Shown here piece after piece: positions 1-8,416 of a DNA stretch of 64,000 nucleotides. The number at the start of each line of letters is the position of its first letter. Positions within the stretch are counted from its first letter, which is position 1. A model generated the notes under the pieces. That model ran no database searches, was not told the origin of the DNA, and worked only from the letters and a program-made list of their open reading frames with translations. Both the position numbers and the translations under genes were made by a program. Source of the DNA: Natrarchaeobaculum aegyptiacum. GTDB lineage: Archaea > Halobacteriota > Halobacteria > Halobacteriales > Natrialbaceae. The DNA lies in assembly GCF_002156705.1 (NCBI RefSeq), contig NZ_CP019893.1, forward strand, positions 1,426,001 to 1,490,000, given 5' to 3'.

Positions 1-351
1 GTCGCCGGTGAGGTACTGGAGTTCGACTGCCTCGGCACCGGCGACGACGTGATCGTTCGTGACGACGTGGCGGTCGTCGACGACGAATCCGGAGCCTTCG
101 CCGCGGCCTTCGGCGTCGGACGTCGGATCCTCGACGCCGAACGCCCGGACCTGCGTGACCGAGTCGATGACGGCCTCGTAGACGTCGGTGAACGCCGAGC
201 CCTCGGCGACGTTGTCCCGGTCGATCTGGTGGGAGGAACTGCCGTCGATCTGGCTTCTGGAACGGGGCTCTGCACAGCCGGCGACGGCCGCCGAGAGGCC
301 GGCCCCTGCGAGGGCCAGAAAGCCCCGACGGTCCAGCCGATTCGTCCTCAT
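1..351 (-). CDS. HtrA/DegP-like trypsin-family serine protease, N-terminal part (cut by window edge)
   Basis: Reading leftward from an ATG at 349-351, the frame stays open to the window edge. The first residues contain a twin-arginine motif (DRRGFLALAGAG) and a lipobox ending in AGC, so the protein is probably exported by Tat and lipid-anchored on the outside of the membrane. After a short polar linker comes the start of a trypsin-like fold with a glycine-rich strand (GEGSGFVVDD) and VTNDHVV, which holds the catalytic histidine of HtrA-type proteases. The Asp and Ser of the triad lie beyond the window, so activity cannot be judged. The likely role, from the family, is extracytoplasmic protein quality control. 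Confidence 0.85.
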   Translation of the reverse strand, partial: MRTNRLDRRGFLALAGAGLSAAVAGCAEPRSRSQIDGSSSHQIDRDNVAEGSAFTDVYEAVIDSVTQVRAFGVEDPTSDAEGRGEGSGFVVDDRHVVTNDHVVAGAEAVELQYLTGD

Positions 352-613
352 GTGCGGGCGAAAGGATCCCTGCTATTTCAACCCGGGTGTCTTTGAGCAG
401 CGGAGACCCGGCGACCACGACTTCCGGCCGGAACCCGAACGACTCGAGCACCGGGTGATTCCCCGCCGCTCGCTTCGAGTCGTCCTCCCGTGAAGATAAG
501 TCACTCCACCGCCGATGGGCGGGCATGAACGCCCGCGAGACCCACACGAGAGGTCCCCCCGTGCTCGAGTCGTCAGCAGTCGCGACGTTACCCGGTGTCT
601 GCGGTGGTCGGCG

Positions 614-1792
614 ATGAGCGACGACCCCGACCTCGCCGTCGGTGCCGACGCGTTCACAGACCGCGGCGCAGGGCTGGCGGTCGCCGTCGTCGGCGCAGGT
701 GCGGTGGGCGCGACCGTCGCGTACGAACTGGCCCGTGAGGGTGCCGACGTGACGCTGTACGATCGGGGCGGAATCGCGAGTGGCTCGAGCGGTCGCGCGG
801 CGGGCATCTGTTACGACGCGTTCGCCGATCCACTGGACGCCGAGATCGCTGGCGAGTCGATCGAGCGGTTTCGCGCGCTCTCGGGCGACGAGACGTTCCC
901 GTTCGTCGAGTGCCCGTACGTCTGGCTGGCCCGCGAGGGCGACGCGGAGGCCGCCGACGCGATCCGCGGGCAGGTCGACCGGATGCAAGACGCCGGCGTG
1001 ATCGCCCTCGAGATGGACGCCGACGCGCTCTCCGAGCGGTTCCCGTCGGTCCGGACCGACGACGTCGCCGTTGCCGGGATCGCTGGCGCGGCCGGGTACA
1101 CCGATCCGGCCCGGTATACGGCGTGTCTCGCGGCCGCTGCGACCGGGGCCGGCGCGACGCTCGAGTCCGACTCGCCGGTATCAGTTCGGGCAGACCCCCC
1201 TCGAGTGCTCGAGGAAGACGGCACCAGCCACGAGGTCGACGCCGTCGTCGTCGCCGCCGGCGCACGCACGCCGTCGTTGCTCGCCGACGCCGGCCTCGGG
1301 ATCGCCGCCAAACCCTACCGGGTGCAGGCGCTCGTCGCGAGCGGCGTGTTCGAGGAACCGATGTGCTACGATGCGACGGCCGACTTCTACGTTCGGCCCC
1401 ACGCCGAAGGGCTGCTCGCCGGAAACGGGACCGAAGAGCGAGAGGCCGAGCCTGACGCGTACGACCGTGACGCCGACCCGGACTTCGCCGACGGCCTCGT
1501 CAAACGAGTACGCCACCGGTTCCCGGGCCTCGAGGGGAGTGTCGACCGGGCGTGGGCGGGACTCTGTACGGCGACGCCGGATCGTGATCCACTGGTCGGA
1601 GAACGAGCAGAGGGGGTCTTCGTGGCGACGGGGTTCCAGGGACACGGGTTCATGCGCGCGCCGGCGATCGGTGCGCGGCTGGCCGAGGAAGTCCTCGGCG
1701 GCGACGGTATCGATGCCTTCGATCCGACGCGGTTCGACGGTGACGAGACGTTCGCGATTCGAGAGGGACTCCACCTCGAGGAACAGAACTGA
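614..1792 (+). CDS. DAO-family FAD-dependent oxidoreductase (glycine/sarcosine oxidase type)
   Basis: A 392-residue protein. About 20 residues from the start is a dinucleotide-binding motif, VAVVGAGAVGATVAYELA, ending in an acidic strand (VTLYDR), then SGSSGRAAG as in D-amino-acid oxidase, sarcosine oxidase and glycine oxidase relatives. The C-terminal part has the second FAD contact typical of the family (GVFVATGFQGHGFMRAPAIG). I chose ATG 614 because the earlier in-frame codons encode an arginine-rich stretch unlike a protein start. The substrate is likely a secondary or primary amine or an amino acid, but the sequence does not say which. It stands alone, convergent with the Hsp20 gene. Confidence 0.85.
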   Translation: MSDDPDLAVGADAFTDRGAGLAVAVVGAGAVGATVAYELAREGADVTLYDRGGIASGSSGRAAGICYDAFADPLDAEIAGESIERFRALSGDETFPFVECPYVWLAREGDAEAADAIRGQVDRMQDAGVIALEMDADALSERFPSVRTDDVAVAGIAGAAGYTDPARYTACLAAAATGAGATLESDSPVSVRADPPRVLEEDGTSHEVDAVVVAAGARTPSLLADAGLGIAAKPYRVQALVASGVFEEPMCYDATADFYVRPHAEGLLAGNGTEEREAEPDAYDRDADPDFADGLVKRVRHRFPGLEGSVDRAWAGLCTATPDRDPLVGERAEGVFVATGFQGHGFMRAPAIGARLAEEVLGGDGIDAFDPTRFDGDETFAIREGLHLEEQN

Positions 1793-1831
1793 GCCGGCCA
1801 GTCGAGGTCACGTGGCCGGGCCGACTCGAGG

Positions 1832-2422
1832 TCACTCCCCGACCTGGAGGCCGTCACGTCGGTCCGGACGTTCGGACGAGGCGGTCGTCGCTTGCGGATC
1901 GCGATCGGGGCCCGTGTCGGGACCTCCGCCGGTTGCTCGATCACTCGCTGGAGCGGTGGTCGTTCCGGGGCCCACGTCGTCGCCGACGTCCGTCACTGCG
2001 TCGGCGTCCGAATCGACGTCCGATTCGACTGCGGTACCCCCGCTGACGGTCGACTTGGGGATGTCGATCCGGAGCGTACCGGCTTCGGAGAGGTGTGCGG
2101 TGCCGGCGTCCGGGTCGACGTGGGCGTCGTCGGGGAGGTCGACGTCACCCTCGAGAGTCATCCCGCGACCGGGATAGCGCACCTCGTAACCGTCGCGGTA
2201 CTCCCGGAATCGATCGATTCGAACCCGGACAGCGCCATCGACGTACCGGACCTGCACGTCGTCGGGGTCGGCACCCGGGGCGTCGAAGACGACGCGGTAG
2301 GACTGTTCGCCCTCGAGAACGTCGACGGGTAACGATCGGGTCGTCTGGAGGTGACCGTTCGCGCGGCCGAGCTGCCGATAGAGGACGGTTCCGATGGTCG
2401 ACGTCAGGTCGTCGAGGCTCAC
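1832..2422 (-). CDS. Hsp20/alpha-crystallin family small heat-shock protein
   Basis: A 196-residue protein starting at GTG 2420-2422, preceded by a GGTGAGGTGG purine-rich stretch that fits a Shine-Dalgarno site. Residues about 30-120 form a beta-rich alpha-crystallin-like domain (YRVVFDAPGADPDDVQVRYVDGAVRVRI, given here in part, and a C-terminal SEAGTLRIDIPK strand). The last 75 residues are an acidic, low-complexity tail (many D, T, G), common in haloarchaeal versions. The family acts as ATP-independent holdase chaperones in the cytoplasm. No partner gene lies beside it. Confidence 0.8.
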   Translation of the reverse strand: MSLDDLTSTIGTVLYRQLGRANGHLQTTRSLPVDVLEGEQSYRVVFDAPGADPDDVQVRYVDGAVRVRIDRFREYRDGYEVRYPGRGMTLEGDVDLPDDAHVDPDAGTAHLSEAGTLRIDIPKSTVSGGTAVESDVDSDADAVTDVGDDVGPGTTTAPASDRATGGGPDTGPDRDPQATTASSERPDRRDGLQVGE

Positions 2423-3405
2423 ACCACCTCACCCCCGGCGGCGCTCGAGGCGCTCGCCGGAACCGGCTGGAGGGCCCTGCTGGGCGCGTGGAACATCTTG
2501 TCTCTTGAGGCTACGAGAGCCACGGCTTTAGTGATTGTGCTCACCCCGATTCCCTTCGTCGAAGCATCCCGGGACTGGACAACAGATTGTGATCACGCAT
2601 CCTATACGACAGGATCAATTCTATATCATATAAATTACTAACACCGAGCTTTTATATAGTGGACAGATACGATCGGATCGTCGAGGGTCGCGGTGTCGAA
2701 CCCGTCACGACAGCCTGTGTGGCCTCGAGAGCCCCGTCGAACGAGTTGCCGACGGTCGGTTGACGGTCGGCGGCGGGACGAACGTGGCGGAGCGACTGCC
2801 GGTTGTCGACCGCGTTTGAAACCCGGTGGACCGGTTTCGAGCAGGATCAGAGGGCGGTAGGCGTTCGGCTGGCCAGAGAGAGAGCACCCAACAGGTATCC
2901 AGATATCGAGTGTTTTCGGATTTAGTCAGCTTGTTTATCTGTAGACCGAGAGCGACGCCGGTGGGTAGCCCTCGGCGAGGTCTGAGACAGCGTCCCGACG
3001 TTCGAGCGAGGCTCGAGCGGCGGACCTGGCGGGGCGAAACCCCGTGGTAGTCCACCGCGCGGTCGTCGGGACGGCCACGAGATGCCACCCTCACACGATA
3101 CGGAGCGGTCACGGACTCGGATGCCATCGGAGCGGACCACTCGAGAGCCCGGCGGTGGGACCGGGCGATCCCTGGGCAGGATCGGAAAGCGGTATGGTGG
3201 CTTGGCGGCGCAGCGTGGCACGGTCCGGTGGCTGAAACGCGGACCGAGCTACGTCGCCGTGTTATACCGTGACGTCGAGTCGCCTAAGTGTACGGGATGC
3301 GGCGGGCGGTTCCGGTTCCGCCGGCTCCCCGAGCGGGGGCTGGAGATCGGTCTGCTCGTCACTCGAGCGCGACGGCGATCGGGGCGCTCGACCAGCAGGG
3401 CTGGC
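2423..3405. other. 983-base stretch without a supported gene
   Basis: Open frames here are arginine-rich shadows with no recognisable domain. The only structure I see is an AT-rich block at about 2600-2665 containing TATATCATATAAATTAC and TTTTATATAG, which could be promoter DNA or the remains of an unrecognised element. A second AT-rich patch lies at 2910-2945. No RNA gene is visible. Confidence 0.4.
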
Positions 3406-4857
3406 TCACTCGAGGTTGACGTTGACGTTCTTGGCCTGGGTGTACTCGGAGATCGCTTCGGTGCCCTGTTCCCGGCCGTAGCCGCTCTGTTTGAAGCCGC
3501 CGAAGGGCGTCTGGGGCTGGGTGACCGGGTACTCGTTGACACTGACCATCCCGTAATCGAGGTGCTCTGCGACCGTGTGGGCCGTCTGCAGGTCCTGTGT
3601 CCAGATGCCGGCCATCAGGCCGTACGGGGAATCGTTGGCGATCTCGATGGCCTCCTCGCGGTCGCCGAACTCGATGACCGAGAGCACCGGACCGAAGATC
3701 TCCTCCTGGGCGATCGTCATGTCGTTGCTGACGTCGGTGAACACGGTCGGCTCGACGAAGTAGCCCTGGTCGCGATCGGCCGGGACGCCGCCGCCGGTCG
3801 CGACGGTCGCACCTTCCGCTTTGCCGGTCTCTATGTACTCGAGGACGTCCTGCTGGTGGCTCTCGCTGACGAGGGGGCCCATCCGGCCGTCGTCGTCGAT
3901 GCCACTGCCGAGCGTGGTCGCCTCGGCCTGGGCGACGATCTTCTCGACGAGATCGTCGTGAACCGACTCGTGAACGAGTACGCGCGAGCCCGCCCAGCAC
4001 ATCTGGCCGGCGTTCATGAAGATGCCGTAGTGACAGCCGCTGGCGGCGTCCTCGAGGTCGGCGTCGGGGAAGACGACGTTCGGCCCTTTGCCGCCGAGCT
4101 CGAGCGTGACGCCGGTGACGTTCTTGGCGGCGCGTTCCATGACGCCCTTGCCGACGCCCGTCGAGCCGGTGAAGGCAATGTGGTCGACGTCCGGGTGCTC
4201 GACGAGGTGGTTGCCGGCGACGCTCCCGCGACCGGGGACGACGTTGAGGACGCCGTCCGGAAGGCCGGCGTCCTCGGCTGCGACGGCGTAGTAGAGCGCC
4301 GACAGCGGTGTGGTGCTCGAGGGCTTGAGCACGGCGGAGTTCCCGCAGGCGAGCGCGGGAGCGAGGCTCCGACCGGCGAGCTGGAACGGGTAGTTCCACG
4401 GGATGACGTGGCCGGTGACGCCGACCGGTTCCCGGAGCGTGTAGTTCAGTCGGTTCCCGGGGACAGGGACCTCGTCGCCCTGTATCTTGTCGGTCCAGCC
4501 GGCGTAATAGCGGAACGTGTCGATCACCATGTCGACGTCGATCGAGGCTTCGAACGGCGTCTTGCCGTTGTCGTAGGACTCGACCGTGATGATCTCCTCC
4601 TTGCGGTCTTCGATGGCGTCGGCCATCCGGTGGAGCGCCGCCCCGCGCTCGCGAGGTGCGAGCGACCGCCACTCGCCGTCGCGGGCAACGGCGCGGCTGG
4701 CTGCCTCGACTGCAGCGTCGACGTCGTCCTCGGACGCCTCCGCGAGTTCCGCGTAAACGTCTTCGGTTGCGGGATCCTCGGTCGTGAACGTCTGGCCGTC
4801 GGCCGCAGCCGTCCACGAGCCGTCGATATACAGGTCTGTTGGGCCGTCGTAAGTCAT
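3406..4857 (-). CDS. NAD(P)-dependent aldehyde dehydrogenase
   Basis: A 483-residue, full-length ALDH superfamily enzyme. It has the substrate and cofactor landmarks in order: NYPFQLAGRSLAPALACGNS, the FTGSTGVGKGVM nucleotide loop, VTLELGGKGPNVVF with the general-base glutamate, NAGQMCWAGSR with the nucleophilic cysteine, and EEIFGPVLSV plus PFGGFKQSGYGRE near the end. It oxidises an aldehyde to the acid; the closest-looking subfamilies are betaine-aldehyde or aromatic-aldehyde type, but the substrate cannot be read. In bacterial phenylacetate catabolism the ring-opening protein PaaZ contains an ALDH domain fused to a MaoC hydratase; whether this separate enzyme has that job is speculation. 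A long open frame on the opposite strand is an artefact of GC-rich codon use. Confidence 0.93.
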   Translation of the reverse strand: MTYDGPTDLYIDGSWTAAADGQTFTTEDPATEDVYAELAEASEDDVDAAVEAASRAVARDGEWRSLAPRERGAALHRMADAIEDRKEEIITVESYDNGKTPFEASIDVDMVIDTFRYYAGWTDKIQGDEVPVPGNRLNYTLREPVGVTGHVIPWNYPFQLAGRSLAPALACGNSAVLKPSSTTPLSALYYAVAAEDAGLPDGVLNVVPGRGSVAGNHLVEHPDVDHIAFTGSTGVGKGVMERAAKNVTGVTLELGGKGPNVVFPDADLEDAASGCHYGIFMNAGQMCWAGSRVLVHESVHDDLVEKIVAQAEATTLGSGIDDDGRMGPLVSESHQQDVLEYIETGKAEGATVATGGGVPADRDQGYFVEPTVFTDVSNDMTIAQEEIFGPVLSVIEFGDREEAIEIANDSPYGLMAGIWTQDLQTAHTVAEHLDYGMVSVNEYPVTQPQTPFGGFKQSGYGREQGTEAISEYTQAKNVNVNLE

Positions 4858-4951
4858 GCACTCGAGGATACAGAGCCAACGACCGTAAATGATGTGATAC
4901 CGTCCGGCACGACCGAGTGGCGACGTAACGGATAGCCGTTACCCGAGCGGG

Positions 4952-5200
4952 TTGGCATCGGCCACGGCAGTACTCGAGCAGTCGGTCGCTCACGCCACCA
5001 AAGACGCCCGCGAGGAGTCGATGGCGGCCGTCGAGGGCGTCCGTGAGAGTGCCGACCGGGTCGCCCGCACGACCGAGCAGGCCGTCGAGGAGACGGGACG
5101 CCAGAAGGCGGGAGTCTTCGGCCTGGCTGAGCGGTTCGAGAATCCGGCAGACCAGTCAAACCCCGGCGAACGAGAGCGGCGAGAGTGGTTCCCGTCGTGA
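4952..5200 (+). pseudogene. Possible remnant of a helical, phasin-like or chemoreceptor-like small protein (uncertain)
   Basis: An 82-codon frame that can only start at TTG 4952. The translated stretch is Ala/Glu/Arg rich with a heptad-like pattern (AVEGVRESADRVARTTEQAV) resembling the helical part of phasins or coiled coils, ending in an acidic, hydrophilic tail. There is no ATG or GTG start and no clear promoter. It may be a decayed gene, a small real gene or chance. I cannot assign a function. Confidence 0.25.
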
Positions 5201-5363
5201 TCCGGGGCGACCCCGTGATCGATGGCGGAACCTGACGAGCCACGAGTCGTTTACATCGATCGTATACACAGCTCACAGTTTCGAGTTGACGGAGCCTGTC
5301 CAGGCCATCGAGTGTACCACACGAAGGAACGCACTGGGAGTTTCTTGCACGGTCGTTCGGTCG

Positions 5364-5383
5364 TTACGGACGTACAACCGTAA
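5364..5383. promoter_or_regulatory. 20-base dyad TTACGGACGTACAACCGTAA (copy 1 of motif A)
   Basis: Near-palindrome of the form TTACR-N3-GTAC-N3-YGTAA with outer arms TTACG/CGTAA and a central GTAC palindrome. Three further copies with the same spacing occur at 27345, 29450 and 29607, all intergenic. It is best read as a binding site for a dimeric regulator, but no regulator is proven. Confidence 0.6.
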
Positions 5384-5397
5384 TTCGACGCGTGTTC

Positions 5398-5416
5398 GTA
5401 TACTCCCTTCGTATAC
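5398..5416. promoter_or_regulatory. GTATAC-N7-GTATAC element (copy 1 of motif B)
   Basis: Two perfect GTATAC palindromes separated by 7 bases (TCCCTTC), 15 bases from the motif A site. The same arrangement recurs exactly at 29771-29789, and a weaker version lies just upstream of the paaA TATA box at 31002-31020. Probably a regulator site; function unproven. Confidence 0.5.
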
Positions 5417-5542
5417 AGGGTTCCAGAGCGCGAGACCCAGCGGTCACGTCGCGAAGCGAGAGCGTCGCTACGGCCGAACCGGGGTGAAAACAGCAGGACG
5501 AACGGTTCGAGGGCCGCTCACGAAGAACGGCCAGCGGACCGA

Positions 5543-6682
5543 TCAGAGCACCCGATCGGCGATGATGTTCTTCTGGATCTCGCTCGTGCCCTCGTAGATC
5601 TTGGTGATCCGGGCGTCGCGGTAGAAGCGCTCTGCGGCGTAGTCGGTGACGTAACCCGAGCCGCCGTGGACCTGGAGACCCTCGTCTGCGACCTCGACGG
5701 CGACCTCGCTCGCGAACAGTTTGGCCATGCTCGAGTACCTCGCAGCGACCTCCTGGTTGTTCTGTTCGACCTCGGTCGCGGCGCGGTAGGTCAGCGAGCG
5801 GGCGGCCTCCGTCCTGGTCGCCATCTCGGCGATCTTGTGTTCGATCGCCTGGAAGTTACTGATCTTCTGGCCGAACTGTTCGCGCTCGTTGGCGTACTCG
5901 ACGGCGGCGTCGAGTGCACCCTGGGCGGCACCGACGGCCTGGGCGGCGACGGCAGTCCGGGCGGACGCGAAGAACTCCATCAGCTGGTAGAAGCCCTGAT
6001 CGACCTCGCCGATGACGTTCTCCGCGGGTACGCGAACGTCGTCGAGGACGACCTCCGCGAGGTCGGAGGCGTGGATGCCGAGTTTGTTGTCGATCTTCTC
6101 GGTCTGAATCCCGTCGGTGTCCATCGGCGCGAGGAAGGCGGTGATGCCGCGGTGGCCCTCGCCGGGGCTGGTCTTGGCCATGATCACGCCCACGTCGGCG
6201 ACCGTCCCGTTCGTGATCCACATCTTGTTGCCGTTGATGACGTACTCGTCGCCGTCTTTTTCGGCGACGGTATCCATACTCGCGACGTCAGAGCCGTGCG
6301 CCGGCTCTGAGATCATCGAACAGGACGCAGACTCACCGCTCGTGACCCGCGGGAGCCACTCCTCTCTCATCCACTCGTCGCCGAACTCGCGGATCATGTC
6401 CATCCCGAACCCGGCGCTCTCGATGGCGATGCCGATACCGGGATCGGCCCGCCAGAGTTCCTCGGTGACGATCGTCGCCGAAATCTTGTCCATCCCGGCA
6501 CCGCCGTACTCGACCGGTACCTCCGGCTCGACGAAATCGTACTCCGCTGCCTTCTGCCGCAACTCGACCGGATAGCGGTGTTCACGATCGTACTCCTCGG
6601 CGACGGGTTTGATCTCGTTCTCGCCGAACTCGCGAACGGCCTCGCGAATCGCCTCGTGTTCTGGTGATAGGCTAAACGACAT
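5543..6682 (-). CDS. Acyl-CoA dehydrogenase (complete active site)
   Basis: A 379-residue flavoprotein of the acyl-CoA dehydrogenase superfamily, catalysing alpha,beta-dehydrogenation of an acyl-CoA to the enoyl-CoA. It has the flavin and substrate loops CSMISEPAHGSDVAS and KMWITNGTVAD in the middle domain, and RFYRDARITKIYEGTSEIQ near the end, whose glutamate (IYEG) is the catalytic base in the short/medium-chain type. Start at ATG 6682, with a TATA-like ATTATC about 25 bases upstream, argues for a leaderless transcript; an in-frame GTG four codons earlier is less likely. The neighbour at 6804 is a divergent paralogue. The acyl chain it accepts is not evident. Confidence 0.93.
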   Translation of the reverse strand: MSFSLSPEHEAIREAVREFGENEIKPVAEEYDREHRYPVELRQKAAEYDFVEPEVPVEYGGAGMDKISATIVTEELWRADPGIGIAIESAGFGMDMIREFGDEWMREEWLPRVTSGESASCSMISEPAHGSDVASMDTVAEKDGDEYVINGNKMWITNGTVADVGVIMAKTSPGEGHRGITAFLAPMDTDGIQTEKIDNKLGIHASDLAEVVLDDVRVPAENVIGEVDQGFYQLMEFFASARTAVAAQAVGAAQGALDAAVEYANEREQFGQKISNFQAIEHKIAEMATRTEAARSLTYRAATEVEQNNQEVAARYSSMAKLFASEVAVEVADEGLQVHGGSGYVTDYAAERFYRDARITKIYEGTSEIQKNIIADRVL

Positions 6683-6803
6683 ACGAGACCACACGACACG
6701 ATCCGTGATAATCGCTCCGGAACGGCGGCGACGGTGGAACAGCAGCGACGATGGGGCGGCCGTAAAGACGGAACGGCCGCGAAAACGAGACGGCGACCGT
6801 CGA

Positions 6804-7958
6804 CTACAACTCGAGCGCCTGCCCGGCGATCGTCGTCTTCTGGATCTCGCTCGTGCCGCCGATGATGCTCAGGATCTTCGCATCGCGGTAGTAGCGCTCG
6901 AGCGGCAGGTCCTTGCGGTAGCCCTTCCCGCCGTAGATCTGGATGGCGTTGCGAGTGACGTACTCGGCGACCTCGCTGCCGGCGTACTTGGCCTTGCTCG
7001 AGGTACGGGTGTCGCCGTTGCCGTCGGCGAGCGCCGCCGCAGAGTCGAAGACCAGATGGCGCGCACCGTCGAGGCGGGTGTCCATCTCCGCGATCAGGAC
7101 CTGAACCGCCTGGTATTCACCGACTGGGCTGCCGCCCTGCTCGCGGTCGCCAGCGTAGTCGACGGCCTCCTCGAACGCGCCGCGGGCGATGCCGGTACCG
7201 ATCGCGCCCAGCGCCGTCCGAGCCATATCGATCGTCCCCATCGCGATCCGGAAGCCCTGGCCGATCTCGCCGAGGACGGCGTCCTCGGCGACGGGAACCT
7301 CCTCGAGCGTCGAGTCGCCGGTGACGTGCCCGCGCATGCCCATGAACTCGACGCGGTCGAACGAGAAGCCCTCGACCTCGTCGACACCGGGGACGAGGAA
7401 GACGCTGACGCCGTGGCCCTCCTCGGGAGCCGGCCGTTTGCGTGCGACGACGAGGTGGACGTCCGCGACGCCGGCGTTGGTCCCGAAGGACTTCTCGCCG
7501 GTGAGCAAGTAGCCGTCGTCGGTCTCTTCAGCAGTGGTGGACAACTCCGTCGGCGAACTCCCCGCGTCGGGTTCGGTCAGCAGCATCGAGCCGACCGTCT
7601 CACCAGTGGCCATCGGCTCGAGCCACTGCTCCTTCTGGGCCTCGGTGCCGAACTGGGCGATCGGCAAGGCGGCGAAGGTGTGGCCCTGAATGGTCTCGGC
7701 GACGGCCCCGCTGACGCTCGCGATCTCCTCGACGGCCAGACAGTACGAGAGGAAGTCAGAGCCCTCGCCGCCGTACGCTTCGGGCAGGAGGATGCCGAGC
7801 AGCCCGCGGTCGCCGGCCTGCTCGATGACCTCCCGGGGGAACTCGTCGGTGCGTTCGATGCGGTCGGCCTCCGGCGCGACGACTTCCGCCGCAAACGTCG
7901 CTGCCCGGTCGCGGAACTCGCGGTGCTCGTCCGAGAGCGCGTTCTCGATGAGTGTCAT
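6804..7958 (-). CDS. Acyl-CoA dehydrogenase paralogue lacking the usual catalytic glutamate
   Basis: A 384-residue acyl-CoA dehydrogenase homologue with normal middle-domain motifs (LLTEPDAGSSPTE, GEKSFGTNAGVAD) and a normal C-terminal helix bundle (QIYGGKGYRKDLPLERYYRD). At the site where most family members have IYEGTSEIQ, it reads SIIGGTSEIQ, so the catalytic Glu is Gly. In isovaleryl-CoA and long-chain dehydrogenases the base sits instead on another helix (LER-type motif), but the matching stretch here, MARTALGAIG, has no Glu either. It may use another acid, catalyse a different reaction, or act as a non-catalytic partner of the adjacent dehydrogenase. A TATA box at 7982-7990 drives it separately. 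Confidence 0.88.
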   Translation of the reverse strand: MTLIENALSDEHREFRDRAATFAAEVVAPEADRIERTDEFPREVIEQAGDRGLLGILLPEAYGGEGSDFLSYCLAVEEIASVSGAVAETIQGHTFAALPIAQFGTEAQKEQWLEPMATGETVGSMLLTEPDAGSSPTELSTTAEETDDGYLLTGEKSFGTNAGVADVHLVVARKRPAPEEGHGVSVFLVPGVDEVEGFSFDRVEFMGMRGHVTGDSTLEEVPVAEDAVLGEIGQGFRIAMGTIDMARTALGAIGTGIARGAFEEAVDYAGDREQGGSPVGEYQAVQVLIAEMDTRLDGARHLVFDSAAALADGNGDTRTSSKAKYAGSEVAEYVTRNAIQIYGGKGYRKDLPLERYYRDAKILSIIGGTSEIQKTTIAGQALEL

Positions 7959-7981
7959 ACTCGCATCTCCTCGGGAACGGC

Positions 7982-7990
7982 CTTAAAAGT
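7982..7990 (-). promoter_or_regulatory. TATA box of the 6804-7958 acyl-CoA dehydrogenase
   Basis: On the minus strand ACTTTTAAGG lies 24-32 bases upstream of ATG 7958, the spacing expected for a leaderless haloarchaeal transcript. Confidence 0.55.
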
Positions 7991-8048
7991 TCTCGAGTCG
8001 GCTAGTCTCCGTAGCTGGGTTTCAATGTCGTGGATTCGAATGGACTGA

Positions 8049-8369
8049 AAACACCACGAAAGCCCCTGCCGGTATCCGGTCGATGGGCTCGCTGCGCGCG
8101 CTCGCTTCGCTCGCGTGCTTACGTCGCCCGTCTTCGCGGATACCGGCAGCCCCGTTCATTCCCACCCGCGTAGCTTGGCCGGTCTGCCGATACGGGTGGG
8201 AATGAAGGGGGCCGACCCGCTCGGTCCTTCCCCGACGAAGTAAGCACCGCAGTGGAACGAGGAGCGTGGTTCGAACGTCGGAGACGTTTCGTCATCACGA
8301 AAGATCGAAGATCTTTCGAACGACAGCGAGTCGCGGATGGTCGAGCGGGTCGGGGGCTTTCGTGGTGTT
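8049..8369. repeat. Dispersed ~320-base hairpin-rich repeat element, copy 1
   Basis: The element is bounded by inverted ends AACACCACGAAAGCCCC (left) and GGGGCTTTCGTGGTGTT (right). Inside are further stems: GCCGGTATCCG pairs with CGGATACCGGC at about 8068/8139, and CATTCCCACCCG pairs with CGGGTGGGAATG at about 8156/8190. There is no open frame of note. A second copy in the opposite orientation lies at 42171-42482. It looks like a non-autonomous mobile element (MITE-like) or a structured dispersed repeat; no target-site duplication is obvious. Confidence 0.8.
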
Positions 8370-8416
8370 CCCAGTGGGAAACGATACAGAAAACGTGACA
8401 CCAGCGTATACGAGGG

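Larger units (their letters stand above)
4858..5542. other. 685-base intergenic region between ALDH and acyl-CoA dehydrogenase with two dyad sites
   Basis: Apart from the doubtful small frame at 4952-5200, this stretch holds no gene. Its right half carries two dyads 15 bases apart (5364-5383 and 5398-5416) of kinds that recur in other intergenic regions of the window, plus a single GTATAC at 5262-5267. It lies upstream of the leftward ALDH gene, but the dyads are about 500 bases from its start. Confidence 0.5.

Noticed and set aside
2705-3127. 140-codon minus-strand frame in the 2.4-3.4 kb gap
   Set aside because: Arg/Ser/Pro-rich translation, no domain, no promoter; looks like chance.
3082-4935. 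617-codon open frame on the plus strand
   Set aside because: It lies antisense to the clearly real aldehyde dehydrogenase; in GC-rich DNA the third-position bias keeps the opposite frame open. Its translation is Asp/Val/Arg-rich without a domain.
8049-8369. CRISPR-like or tRNA-like reading of the hairpin repeat
   Set aside because: There are no regularly spaced direct repeats with spacers and no cloverleaf; it is a single palindromic element with inner stems.
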